Assembly (NCBI GenBank): GCA_963575745.1
Contig: CAUYUJ010004002.1
Span: 220,279 to 284,278, forward strand
Length of the DNA stretch: 64,000 bases
DNA from: Prorocentrum cordatum
Lineage: Eukaryota; Sar; Dinophyceae; Prorocentrales; Prorocentraceae
Direction: 5' to 3'
A program made the position numbers and the translations under genes. The notes beneath the pieces are model-generated. The model saw only the letters and a list, made by a program, of their open reading frames with translations. It did not search any database and was not told the origin of the DNA. Shown here piece by piece: positions 33,602-43,879 of this stretch. How positions within the stretch are numbered: position 1 is the stretch's first letter; each line of letters starts with the position of its first letter.

Positions 33602-33765
33602 GAGGAAAAGGCGGAGGAGGAGGAGGAGGAGGAGGAGGAGGAGGAGGAGGAGGAGGATGGGAATGGGAATGGGAATGGGAATGGGAATGATAATGGGACT
33701 GGGAATGGGAATGGAATGGGGACGGGAGTGGGACTGGGACTGGAACTGGGAATGGAATCGACGAC
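33602..33765. repeat. (GGA)n then (GGGAAT)n microsatellite
   Basis: GGA repeats (33610-33657) then the hexamer GGGAAT with GGGACT variants to about 33760. It directly abuts the 3' end of the retroelement on the minus strand. Confidence 0.88.
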
Positions 33766-33783
33766 GTAGTCATACAAACATAA

Positions 33784-34214
33784 TGAGGATTCCTGGACAA
33801 AACTTGGGGTCGCACCGTTGTAACCTGTCCAAGAGCCCCCGCCGCTTCTGGGAGACGCGCAGGGGATCGCAGGGTTTACCTAAACCGCGCAAAACGAAGT
33901 TCCCGAAGAACCCGCAGCCCCCGCACATCCAAACTCCCGCGCCCAGGGAACAAATCATCTTGCGAGGCTCGGGACCCCCCCCCCCGGCATGGACTCTCAA
34001 CTCCCGCGGAGGCCCGAGCGCCCCCCCCACCCCCTGGAGCTCCGCGCGCGGCGACGTCAGCCAGGAGACCCTGGCGGCATTGGAGGCAGACAGCAGCGAC
34101 ATCTGGCGCACCTCACGCCAAATGTTGCCCAGCTGGTGGATGGAAGCGAGAAGAGCGGTGGCGGCGAGCGGAGGGGGGGGGGGCGGAGGGGACGGAGGCG
34201 GGGGGGGCATTAGC
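33784..34214 (-). pseudogene. Retroelement B C-terminal zinc-binding-like domain
   Basis: The minus strand reads HQLGNIWREVRQMSLLSASN, then VWMCGGCGFFGNFVLRGLGK followed by PCDPLRVSQKRRGLLDRLQR. The Cys-x2-Cys pair and the later Cys, set before a Lys/Arg-rich helix, look like a small zinc-binding tail, common at the end of non-LTR ORF2 proteins and thought to help bind RNA. This piece is open from about 34246 to 33770. No His ligand is obvious, so the metal site is inferred. Confidence 0.5.
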
Positions 34215-34249
34215 AGCAGCAGGAGGGCGCTCAGACTAATTCTCAATCC

Positions 34250-34836
34250 TGCGGACTTGCGCGGGAGCCTCCATCGCAGCCGGCGTAGATCTCATCAACC
34301 GTCTTCGAGCCAACCTGGTCATGCTCGCTGCGCCCACTACTATTGCACGGTCGATATCGGGCACCCAGGACGCATGCGCGGCTTCACCTGCCAACAGAAT
34401 CTGCTGCTTCATGACCTGCAATGATCCATCTCGGGCACCGCTTGTATTCACAGTCATTCTGGGAGACGCGAGAAACGATTTTCAAAGCCGTAGCTCATCC
34501 AATGCGACTCTTCATCAGCCCACCACTATCGCGCCAGATCTGGGCGAGGTGCCCTGTGGGCTGCCCACGAAACTGGCCGAGCCCGATGCCTACTCGCCCC
34601 GAGCGCTCGTCATGACTGTCTTTTCCTCCAGGCGCGGCGCCGCGGACGATGGCGGGCAAGTCTGGCGCGCCAGTGCCTAGCGCTCCAGGGGCCAAGCCCC
34701 CCGTGGATAGATCATAGCTGTTCCAGCGCCCATCTCCATGTGGATGCTGCGCCTCAGCCCACGCTGCAGGGATCAAATCACGACGCCAAAAACAGGCCTC
34801 CGATTCCCCGTCGGCCAAAGCTTTGGGGATGGGCAC
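34250..34836 (-). pseudogene. Retroelement B RNase H-like domain relic
   Basis: The 113-residue minus-strand frame at 34836-34495 reads RDLIPAAWAEAQHPHGDGRW, then LPAIVRGAAPGGKDSHDERS, then GRVGIGLGQF. In intact relatives, as I recall them, the middle segment is a TDGSGGKDS-type RNase H start; here the first catalytic Asp appears replaced (RGAAPGG). The rest continues in another frame to about 34250 with weak similarity only. Position between RT and the Cys-rich end supports the reading. Confidence 0.5.
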
Positions 34837-35256
34837 ATCGGGGCCCAGGAAGGCGGGATGATCGGAACCACTGGGGCGAAGCCAATGTCTGCGCTCGGGC
34901 GCCCCGGGGGCGGGATCGCGACTGGCGGGTTCACAGTGAGGACATTCGCTAACTGCAACGCGCCCCGCCTGAAGAACCCCGCCCCCCCCCCCCCCCCCAA
35001 ACCAGCATCTCCACCATTGCGTCCGCGAAATGTCTCCCGCGTTTCGCGCCCCCGCGTCGCCTGGCGAGCAATCCCAGCGAGCGCCCCCCCCCCCCCCCGC
35101 CCCGCTTCATGCACCTGCTGCACAAACGTTGTTCTCAGCCAGCTGCCGCTGCTGAGCCTCAAGGGCCATCTGGAAATGTCAAGGTGGCCCCATGCCTCGA
35201 CGATTGAAACGTAAAGTTTCTGCTGCAAGAAAACAGTAGGAAGTCTTGGGCATCGT

Positions 35257-37100
35257 CTAACACAAGCGGGCCCTTCCAATCGTCGGGGCGGGGGGAACGG
35301 GCGCGCAACCAGCGGCCCGCAGGAGTGCTGGCACCGCGGAGACGGGCCCCCGAATGTGCCGAGTACGCTCGATCAGATCAGCGGTCTCCAACTCGACGAC
35401 CTCCAGTTCCAAAACGAGAGATGCCAGCGCGCGACTGCGGGAACCTAGTCCAGCAATCCAACCATGCAGGCCGCGGGCAGAGTGTTCCCTGGATCGCGCC
35501 AAGATGCTCCAATGTCTGGTAGCCTTTGACACCAAATCCTGAAAACTACGCCTAGAAGATGGCGTGACCTCTGCATCTGCTCCCCCATAACATCGTCGAT
35601 CTTAAGGCCGCAATTCGAACGTGCCCGAAAACCTTGCCAATTCGAATTTCCCGGTAGCCGCATGCCTACGGGCCGAACGAGCGTGCCCCTTGCGTTTGCG
35701 GTGCTGCGACATACCCTCGGAAACCCCCCGCCGCCTCGCACACCTCGCCGGGCGCCCTCCTCCACCTGGGCCGATGCCGAGGCGCGGGGAGTGCAGCCTG
35801 GACTGCGACCCCTCGGCGGCGCAAGCGAGAAGATCTGCTCGGCGGGAACGCGCGCTGGGTTTCCACGCCCGTGTCGGCAATCTGCAGACCATGATTTGTC
35901 ATAGGAGAGGCAGCGCGAAATCCACCGCGGCACGACGTGGCCCAAGGATCTGCAGCATCAAATCGTCGATCCAATTTCGCTGAAACGCTGGAGCTGGGGC
36001 CTGGGAAACCTTTTCCAATATAAAGTACGTCAGACACCAAGCAACACGAGCACCATTCCTGAACCCCATGGGCGATTGGTTTACTGGGTTGAAGCGGCAA
36101 GCTGCGAGCTCCGATCTGGCCGAGAATCTCGGGGGCCACGCGAAGCTGCAACTCCAGCGCCAAACTAATCGGCCGATGACTAAGTTCTGGCGCCGCCCCT
36201 GCAAAGATATCCAAAAAAAGAAATCAGAAAACCCTTTGACGCCCAGGACGGCCCGGTTGAACGCTATGCCAACTCGCCTGCAACTTCGGCATCTAACGCC
36301 CATCGCGACAACTTCCCGTGGAGCTGAATTGCCTGAAACCGCTGCGCCCCAAGGTGGCGCGGTCTGGCCCGACCGCCCCTTTGAACAATTGCCCCTGGAT
36401 AAAGACCGTAGACGGCAAACCGTGCACATTGGGCCACGCGCCCTGTCCCCTTCCAGATTTCTCGGCGAAGCACCGCCACGGCGCCGCGTTGAGCTTGCCA
36501 AGGCCGCGCAAGAGTGCGCGCGCGCCGCATGTAAGTCGCCGTCTTATTAAAGCGCTTCATCGGGCAACCAATCGAAGTCGATCGGGGTGGTCGCGCGCCC
36601 CCAGGGGGTCACCGAATATCCTCGGCGGCAAGCTCAGGCAGCTCCGCTGAAACCGCCCCGCCCCGAAGACAATCGAATAATCCCGCGGCGCGTCCTCGAG
36701 ACACAGGCTGGCCCGACCGAAAAGCGGGAGACTTCTCGGCCCTGGCGTCGATGACATCTCCAAGGGCAAATTAACGAGCGCCGCGACGCAGGACATCGCG
36801 GTCTGGAATTGGCCCCAATCGCAAGCCGCGAAACACATGTCCCCACGTAGCAGCTGCTGAGCCTTCTCTGGAACGCGCTCGGCCCAAAAAGATCAGCCCC
36901 CCCAGACGCAGCGCCACGCGTGCCCAAGTGCCCCAGAGATTGCCCTTCCCAAGCCTGCCGAGACGGCCCCCGAGCATTGGCCCTGATGACAGCTTGAGCA
37001 TTGAAGGGCATGCCCTGAGCAGGGCTGACCCCTGTCTGAATGAGCCCGGCAATCTGCTCGAGACCGCTCCGTGACGATGCAGTCTCTAAAGGGCGACGAC
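35257..37100 (-). pseudogene. Retroelement B reverse transcriptase palm and thumb relic
   Basis: The frame ending the long reading at 36501-35899 contains QRNWIDDLMLQILGPRRAAV, with the Asp-Asp pair of RT motif C (WIDDL). Just upstream in the alternate frame are LALELQLRVAPEILGQIG and KPIAHGVQE, which I match to the region before motif C. Downstream (35904-35602) is GIGPGGGGRPARCARRRG then SARRHAATGKFELARFSG, the Arg-rich connection that follows RT in this family. Frames switch repeatedly and motif A is not recognisable, so the enzyme is inactive. RT would copy the element RNA at the nicked chromosome. The WIDDL call is the firmest part. Confidence 0.6.
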
Positions 37101-37749
37101 AATCTGAGACCGCCGAATGGCAGCCTGGTCGGACAGCGGAAGCTCACGACATCGCTTCGCCCGCTGACCTGGCCAGGCCCGGGAAAGCTCCTGACCGGAA
37201 ATGACCGGGGGGATCAGCTGAATCATGAGCAGAGACCGCGCGCTATGCAGCCTGGGTCCACGGCGCGAAGCGACTGCTCGCTCCCGAGACGCGCGAGCCC
37301 CCAACCTGGCGCGCGCGAGTCAACGAGAAAAGAGACGACATCGCCCTTGCTTGCCAAGCAGAGTCAGGAATAAAGACGGGGGACCCCAGGCCAAGCATCA
37401 ACTTCGGGCGAAATCGCTCTCTCAACCTTCGCGGGAGGGGGGGGGGGGCTGCCCCGGGGGGCTGCCCCGGGGGGCGGCGGGCGGGGGCGGGGCGCTCTGC
37501 TCTCAGTCTGCTCGTCATTCAACCAGTCGCGCCCAGCATGCTCATCAAAGGGATCGCGGGCCTCGCCCGCCTGATCGCCTCAATGGGCAGGACTGAGATC
37601 AAACGGATCAGAGTCATGCTGAGAGGTGGACGAGCGCCGCTGCAGCTCATTCCTGGACAGCGCCTAGACAGCCGCTGAAACATTCGCAACATTATGCTCG
37701 GAGCGGTTTAATGGCCTGTTGCTTTGCCCGCGGGCGCCCCTGCCTAGAC

Positions 37750-38265
37750 TTGCTGGACTCGCTGCCGAGCTGGGGAAGGGCGCCAAGCCGTCTGACTTGA
37801 ATGCTCCGGTGAGCAACTGCTCCTCTGACCCAACTCAGGATGTGTGACTGCTACCCGCGCCTGCGACGCAAGTGGCCTCAATGTTGGACGCCCTTGCCAC
37901 CGCGTCGAGGCGCTCGAGGAACCTGCGCCCGCCGAGCCCGGCAGCGGCCACCCTGAAATCCCAAGGGCCAGAGACGAAACAACGGCCCCGAGCCCAGAGA
38001 CGTCTGGCGCCGCGCCCCGCAGATCCCCGCGCGCGGAGCCAACAGAAACGCACCGGCACAACGTGTGGCACGCACATGTGGAGAGTGACGGGGGGAGCCC
38101 ATCGAAACAATAGCAGTGCGAGACGGCGAGGTCGGGGCGGGGCTGGGCAGATCCTGCTGACTGGACGCGCCCGCGCCCCCCGACGGAACAAATCCGCGCC
38201 GTCTTTGCCGGCGCGTGAAACCCGAGACCCAGGCGGTTCTTCACCCGACGGCCTCGCGGGGTCAC
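37750..38265 (-). pseudogene. Retroelement B endonuclease-like block
   Basis: In one frame the minus strand reads VTLHMCVPHVVPV, then RCFVSGPWDFRVAAAG, then GGRRFLERLDAVARA and IEATC. The W-D-F block followed by FLERLDA and ATC fits the (A/G)-D-(W/F)-N/Q region of exonuclease-endonuclease-phosphatase enzymes. These nick target DNA for target-primed reverse transcription. The N-terminal catalytic Glu and the C-terminal Asp-His pair were not found with confidence. This call depends on the neighbouring RT and is weaker than the endonuclease at 56 kb. Confidence 0.35.
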
Positions 38266-38659
38266 GAGCTTCGGTCCACTTGTCCTCGGAAATTCCGCCG
38301 ACGTGGGTCTCGACGCGACCCCGAGCAGGGAAGCGGGAAACGCTGGCTGGAGGGAGACTTGAAAGCCTGCTGAGCGAGCAATGCGTTCCTATGGAAAAAA
38401 ACACGGGAGCGCGCAATCGCAAACTGCAGCCCCCTGGTCCACGTCCAGCTCGCCCGCGGCTTTGGCGCGCTGCCCTGCAGCGCGCCCCTCGAGTCCCCGG
38501 AGTTCGTCGCGCCCTCGACGTCGCCCCCCCCCCCGGCAATCCCCCCCGCCTTTCGACGAAAGCAGACCCCTGGAAAGGTTGCGCCACCGCGGCGCGAACG
38601 GTGGCTTCACGAGCCGTGGCCGACCGCGCGGCGCCGCCCTTCTCGCCCCTCGACTCAGC

Positions 38660-39827
38660 TACAGCGACCTCCGGTTGCGATCCGAGCACAGATGGGACAA
38701 GACCCGACGCACCTGGCAGAGGCGCTGCAGCTGAGGGGCCCAGACGCGCGCGAAATCCATGCTTGCCACGTCCGCGTGCGCCAGCCCTGACAGCGCGCCC
38801 GCTGCCCGAGGGTCCGCGTCGACGTCGCGGGGGTTCCGCCGACGCCCTCCGAACCTCACGCTGCGGCAGAGGCTCCGCCCTGATCTGCCGCCACGGCTCT
38901 CGCAGCCTCCTCGGTGGCCGCCATCTTGATCTGGCTGATGCGCTCCGCCTCGGCCTTGATATCCGCGTCGACGGGCTCCTGGGGCGCCGCTGCACCGCGG
39001 CCTGCTGCCGCTGCGGGCTGCGACGCGGGCGCGACCTCGGAGCCGTCCGCCGCGCGCCTCTTCTTGGCCAGGCGCTCCTGCACTTGCCACTGGATGCTCT
39101 GCTTCTTGGCGAGCCACTGCTGCGCGTCGGAGCCTTAGCGCGCGACCTGCTCTTTCACGCCCTTGAAATGAAACTCGATCTCCTTGAAGTGCCTGGTCCC
39201 TGCTTCCGATATGCCCACACGAGCCTCCAAATAATGGAGAAAACAACTCCTCGCACTTAAGGTCGAAGAGGCGCCCGGAATATGCAAGAAGCTCGGTGCT
39301 GATCCCCATGTTAACGGCGAGGGCTATGGCTGCTTGCTTCCACTGGTGCTCAGCGCTAGCCATGAGCAGCGCCATCTCTTCTTTTGTTTTCAACTGCTCT
39401 GGCCAAGTTTGCCTTGGCTTTGTTCAAGGCCTGGGTCGACTGCGCATGCTTCAGGATAGCGTCGCGGGCGGCTCCTGCTGCTCGCTTGACTGCACGATCC
39501 GGCGTCCCTCCACTTTCGCCTGCAGCCACGATGCCACTCTTCAACTTCGGACTTGTGCCTACAAAGCTGCCTTGAACGTGATGTGTTCGGCGACGGTCGC
39601 AGCTAGTTGAAGTGCCTCCATGTGCGAAGCAAGAGTAGCACTAGAGGCGGAAACTCCTTGTCCTGCCGACGGCGCCGACCCAGCTGGCCCAGCAAGCGCG
39701 AGAGAATTCTCCACGGCCTGAACCGCCTTTCGTCATATTCGGTTTGTCCGGGTGAATCTGAGCCAAGTACCACACAAACAGCGATTATTACTAACAGCCA
39801 ACAAATCATGTCACTCACATTGCTCAC
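38660..39827 (-). pseudogene. Retroelement B ORF1-like helical region
   Basis: The frame starting near 39827 begins MICWLLVIIAVCVVLGSDSP, a hydrophobic leader. Further segments look helical and charged: RAAGAARDAILKHAQSTQAL then NKAKANLARAVENKRRDG (39544-39356), GISTELLAYSGRLFDLKCEE (39393 onward) and ADIKAEAERISQIKMAATEE (39083-38856). Coiled-coil, Ala/Lys/Glu-rich ORF1 proteins that bind element RNA are usual at this position in non-LTR elements. The pieces lie in different frames with stops between, so the product is broken. An unrelated host gene is possible, but its position upstream of the EN, RT and RNase H blocks favours ORF1. Confidence 0.45.
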
Positions 39828-40065
39828 AATGGGGCAACGAGTCCATCAACGACGGATGCTGCCCTTGCTGCTGTCGTTCCCTGTCTTGCTCGCTCCCATG
39901 GCTGCTCGGGCATGGCGAGAGGGCCTGGTTCAAGAAGGGTGACTTCGACTGATGCTGGGGCGCCTCAGGTCGAGCTGGGGTGCCCCTCCCTACCAACCTT
40001 GTTCAATTGATCCTTTTGTAGAGGATTCGCATATGGGGTTCGAATAGATGGGGTCGGAGGATCGT

Positions 40066-40192
40066 GCAGCATCGCCGATGCATCGCCGATGCGTCGGCGA
40101 CGTCGGCGATGCATCGGCGACGTCGGCGCGGAGAAAATCGGGCTCCAAATCGAGCCGCATCGCCGATGCATCGGCGATGCGGCGCAGAATTC
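40066..40192. repeat. Cluster of palindromic GATGCATCGGCG / CGCCGATGCATC units
   Basis: CGCCGATGCATCGCCGATGC and GGCGATGCATCGGCGACGTC occur repeatedly in about 125 bp in both orientations, interrupted by a 20-bp stretch. Each unit is nearly self-complementary around TGCA. Reads as IADASAM or HRR repeats, not a gene. Confidence 0.8.
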
Positions 40193-40283
40193 CGACACCA
40201 TCTACTCTGACATCAACCGGGAGGCCTAGATTCTGGCAGCCTCCAACCTGCCCCGAATGCAACTTTCTGCCCTCAGGGGCGCC

Positions 40284-40471
40284 TACGGGGGGGTTGGGGG
40301 GGGCGCGTCCACGCGGGGGGGTTGAAAACCATGGCCGAGGCACGTGCGCGGATGAGGACGGCGGACCATGGGGCATATGAAAATTAGGAGACATGGGACC
40401 ATGATATCCAGGGAGATATCAATGCCCCCGCCATGATATCCTCCCCCGTCGTCACCCCCTCCTGCCCCGTA
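40284..40471 (-). mobile_element. MITE-like element, copy 3 (degenerate)
   Basis: Shares GGCACGTGCGCGG, the GAGATATCAATGCCCCCGCC then ATGATATCC palindromic block, and the CCCCCGTCGTCACCCCC end with the copies at 4.7 and 50.7 kb, in the 50.7-kb orientation. The terminal repeats are mostly eroded. Confidence 0.6.
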
Positions 40472-40950
40472 TCGGCTTCTGGTGGCCCCAATGCTCGAAG
40501 CAGGCCCACCCCCAGGCGGAAAGCAAGGAAAGACAACTGGGAGGCTGAGACGACAAGACCACAACGCCGTCGTCGGTCGCCGCAGTCGTCATCGCCACCG
40601 TCTTCGCGGCGGCCGTGGCGATGTCGTTCCCTGATAATATTCGACGTTGCGAAAAGAATGCAACATTGCAAACAAATCATGACGGAGCCCCAGACCCCAG
40701 ACCCGATCTTGCTGGTGCATTTTTCTGGTCGGATCGATCTGCGATGGTCCTGGGGCCCAAGATCGACGGCGTGAAAAATCGCAACGCCCGGATCTTAGGG
40801 TCTCTGTGGCGGCGGCGACGCGTCGACGTCGACGACCTCGTCGTCTTTGTTCACGTCTCTGGGTGCATCCTGACCAGAACTTCGAGGAGAACTCAGCCGT
40901 GGCTACGACGGCTCTCCAGGACGAGAAGCGGTATCTGTCTACTACCCCTC

Positions 40951-41075
40951 TGAAGGAAAAAGAACAGGCATAAGCATAAACTTTCGGCGGTCCGCGCGGA
41001 TCTTTTGGATTGGCGCTGGACTCCGCGCGCCAAGGGCGACGCTGGAGGCGCCGCCAGGGGGCCCAGCACAGATCC
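40951..41075 (-). repeat. Foldback family F, copy 2 (inverted)
   Basis: Reverse-complemented, the segment reads GATCTGTGCTGGGCCCCCTG, then GGCGGCGCCTCCAGCG, then GATCCGCGCGGACCGCCG and AAAGTTTATGCTTATGCC. This follows copy 1 at 3508-3645 closely. The arm GATTGGCGCTGGA lies at 41008-41020. Confidence 0.7.
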
Positions 41076-41284
41076 AAGACATCCGCGCGGAGCGCCGAAG
41101 GTTCACCTTCACGCCTTTTGTTGTTCTTCGATCCTCTGAAGATGTCATGCTTGTCGTCGAATTGTAAGCCTTGTTATGCTGTGTTCCTCGTCGTCTTATG
41201 CATTTTTATGATTGTTAATCTCATGTTCCTCGTCGTCTTCGTCGATCTCAACGTGGCGGCGAGCGAGGAAGGGAAATGACAAAG

Positions 41285-41440
41285 GAAAGGCCTTCTCAAA
41301 AGTCGGCGGGACTTCTCAGACGCCCTCGCGACTTCCGAGACACGTTCTGTGCATTAGGGGGAGGCTTGGACACCTTCCCAGAAAGCTGGGGGACCTCCGA
41401 GCCTTCTGAGAAGGCCCCCCCCCGGGGGGCTCGCGGCCGA
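41285..41440 (-). repeat. Module D repeat (CTTCTGAGAAG), inverted copy
   Basis: CCTTCTCAAAAGTCGGCGGG, GAGCCTTCTGAGAAGGCCCC and a neighbouring CGAGGAAGGGAAATGAC (41265-41281) mirror the D module at 7.5 kb. Module C of the same composite follows at 41885-42010. Confidence 0.6.
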
Positions 41441-41518
41441 GTCTTCGTCGGCGCCGAGGCCTTCGACGCCCTCGTCGACGGCCTCCTGCGACCCTCCCCC
41501 CCTTCTAGGGCCCCCGAA

Positions 41519-41734
41519 ACGGCAGGGCCGTCTTTTCACCGTTTCCGAAAAAGTGTCCCTTGAAAATGGAAACGGTAAAAAACGGCGACCGGAAGCGGCA
41601 ACAAAAACGGCTCCAGGATTGGAACCGGAGCGGGAACCCGTAAAAGAACGGCGAAACGGAACCGGTAAAAGAACGGCGTCGGAAGCGGCAGCACAAACGG
41701 CACAACGGAACTGGTAAAAGAACGGCCCTGTCGT
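41519..41734. repeat. Foldback with GGTAAAAGAACGGC tandem interior
   Basis: The ends ACGGCAGGGCCGTCTTTTCA... (41519-41546) and ...GTAAAAGAACGGCCCTGTCGT (41707-41734) pair at 22 of 28 positions. The interior has several GTAAAAGAACGGC and GGAACCGG units at irregular 25-50 bp spacing. Confidence 0.6.
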
Positions 41735-41884
41735 CTCCACGGCCCCCTGAGAGAGCTCCCCCCCCCATCCCCCCCGAGGCGCCCCGCGTGCGGCAGGTCC
41801 AGCCGCCGCGCCCCGAGGGCGGCGCAGGAGGCGGCGGCCGCGGACGCGCCGCCCAGCAGCGCTCCTCTCAAGGAAGGGGGGCCT

Positions 41885-42010
41885 TGCCGTCGCTCGGGCG
41901 CCCACGTCCGGTGTGCTGCTCCACGTCGCGCGCTGCTTTTTCGGAGGGGAGCCAGGGTGCTCCTCGAGGGTCCTCGCCGAGGAGAAGATGCAAACGCCCG
42001 AGCGATGCAA
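41885..42010 (-). repeat. Module C repeat (CTCCTCGGCGAGG), inverted copy
   Basis: GGTGCTCCTCGAGGGTCCTC then GCCGAGGAGAAGATGCA and GAGCGATGC are the reverse complement of module C at about 7340-7440. Confidence 0.6.
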
Positions 42011-42034
42011 AAGGGGCAGGGCGGCGCTGACGGC

Positions 42035-42335
42035 GGCGCTGACGACGAGGACGACGAGGATGACGACGACGACGACAACGACCACGGCGACGACGACGCT
42101 GACGACGCTGACGACGCTGACGACGCTGACGACGACGACCATGACCACCGCGACGACCATGACCACGGCGACGGCGACGATGACGACGGAGCTGACGCTG
42201 ACGGCAACGACGACGACGACGACCTCGACGACGACGACGACCACGACGGCGGCGACGACGACGACGACGATGACGACCACGGCGACAACGACGGCGACGA
42301 CGACGCTGACGGCCGCGGCGGCGACGACGCCGATG
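42035..42335. repeat. (ACG)n array, about 300 bp
   Basis: GACGACGACGAC with GCT, GGC and CAC interruptions; poly-Asp, poly-Thr or poly-Val by frame. Confidence 0.9.
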
Positions 42336-42339
42336 CGCG

Positions 42340-43010
42340 GCTTCCCAAACATGCTCGCGTCGTGAACCAAATCACGACGGAAGGTTTTGGACAGTTTTCG
42401 GCCTCAAGGGGGCCCTCGCGGGGCCCCTGGACTGTCAGAGAACGACTCGGGATGAAACAACTGCCCCAAAGGAAAGGTCGGAACGTCTAGGGACCACGTA
42501 TAAGAAAGCATCGCATGTCTGTCCGAAGACGGCGCCTTCTCCAGGTCCTCGTTTCCCTCCTCCTCCTCCTCCTCCTCACTCGTCCTCACTCCTCCAGGAG
42601 CAAGGAAGAGACAACCATACAACGGCTGTGGTGAGGGATCCGTCCCTTAGCGTCCCTTAGCGTCCTCCCTTACCGACCCCTCCAGAAGTGATGCCCAGCG
42701 CGCGGCGTTCTTTTTCGAATGCCGCGCGCAGGTCGTTACCGCTGCGAAGGCGAAACCGGCCATTTGGAGGGCACCAGGGGCGGTCCCATCAACGCGGCGG
42801 TTGGAATTATTTGATTCGCCAATGACTCCTCGCGCCCCCCTCGGGTCGACGGAATCGGTGGCTCTTTAGCGTGTGGTTGAGGGTTGCACGTTCACATGGA
42901 CACAAGTACGCCAGGCGCGCGCAATCTCCACTATATCCCCTTGCTCACCAAACCCCTGGTGGGAAGACCTTCCTGCAACCGCCGCGTGGTGGTCGGGTTC
43001 CGCTCGTCCT
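42340..43010. other. No recognisable gene
   Basis: Contains a short CTC patch (42555-42580) and otherwise unremarkable sequence with short frames. Confidence 0.4.
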
Positions 43011-43289
43011 TTCCTCATCTCCACTCCACTCTGCTCACTCTCCTCCGCCACCCACCGTTACCCGATTCCTCGCCAATGCTGCTGGCCCATCCCTCTTCCC
43101 TTCTTCCTGCTGATTGCTTCACCGTGTTTATTATCGTTCTTCTGTCTCCTCCACCCTTCCCTCCCCCAGAGGCACCCAAGACGCCACCAGGGGCTCCCGG
43201 GACAGGCAAGAGACCTCCACGACACCCCAGAATGGCCTTCAAGAAGTTCTCGGAAGAAGTCCGAAAAGACGATGAGAGGCATCGAAAAA

Positions 43290-43690
43290 GTTTCTCGGTT
43301 CCTCCTCCTCCTCCTCCTGCTCCTCCTCCTCCTCCTCCTCCTCCTCCTCTTCCTCCTCTTCCTAATCCGTCTATTCCTTTTCCTTGGTTTTCTCTCCTCC
43401 CCCTTCCCCTCTCCCTGCTCCTCCGCCTCCTCGTCCTCTTCCTCCTCCTCCTCCTCCGCCTCCGCCTCCTCCTCCTCCCTCCTCCTCCTCCTCCCTCCTC
43501 CTCTCCTCCTCCTCCTCCTCCTCCTCCTCCTCCTCCTCCTCCTCTCCTCCTCCCCCCCCTCCCTCCTCCTCCTCCTCCTCCTCCTCCTCCTCCTCCTCCT
43601 CCTCCTCCTCCTCCCTCCTCCTCCTCCTCCTCCTCCTCCTCCTCCTCCTCCTCCTCCTCCTCCTCTCCTCCTCCTCCTCCTCCTCCTCGT
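43290..43690. repeat. (CTC)n/(TCC)n tract, about 400 bp
   Basis: Almost uninterrupted TCC/CTC repeats with CTT and CGC variants. Leu/Pro/Ser homopolymers on plus and Glu/Arg/Gly on minus. Upstream 43010-43290 is pyrimidine-biased. Confidence 0.92.
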
Positions 43691-43879
43691 CATCCTGCTC
43701 CTCCGATTCCCCCTTCCACCCCTGATTTGGGGTACGACGTCTTACCCAACTCGTTCTGCCACTGCGTGCTCCAAATCCCTGATCAAGGCAACTCATCTGG
43801 GCATCGTTTGTGGATGGGCTGACGGGTTCTTTTGTTCGCGAGCGCAAGCGGATGGACCGCGCGCCGCCCAAAGCTACAG

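Larger units (their letters stand above)
33784..39830 (-). mobile_element. Retroelement B, decayed non-LTR-like element (ORF1-EN-RT-RNase H-Zn)
   Basis: Read on the minus strand, recognisable blocks occur in one consistent order over 6 kb: helical ORF1-like segments (39.83-38.66), an endonuclease-like block (38.25-37.75), an RT palm with a WIDDL active-site motif (37.1-35.3), an RNase H-like start (34.84-34.3) and a Cys-rich C-terminus (34.21-33.78). No block is in one frame with the next, and several catalytic residues are lost, so the copy is dead. The order resembles RNase H-bearing non-LTR elements. No long terminal repeats or integrase are seen. The 3' side abuts a GGGAAT microsatellite. 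It differs from the element at 52.9-58.1 kb, which has no RNase H. Confidence 0.65.

Noticed and set aside
39748-39760. Possible second spliced-leader relic near the start of retroelement B (minus strand CTTGGCTCAG)
   Set aside because: Only TTGGCTCA, 8 nt, matches the leader, and it falls inside the hydrophobic leader reading; too short to separate from chance.
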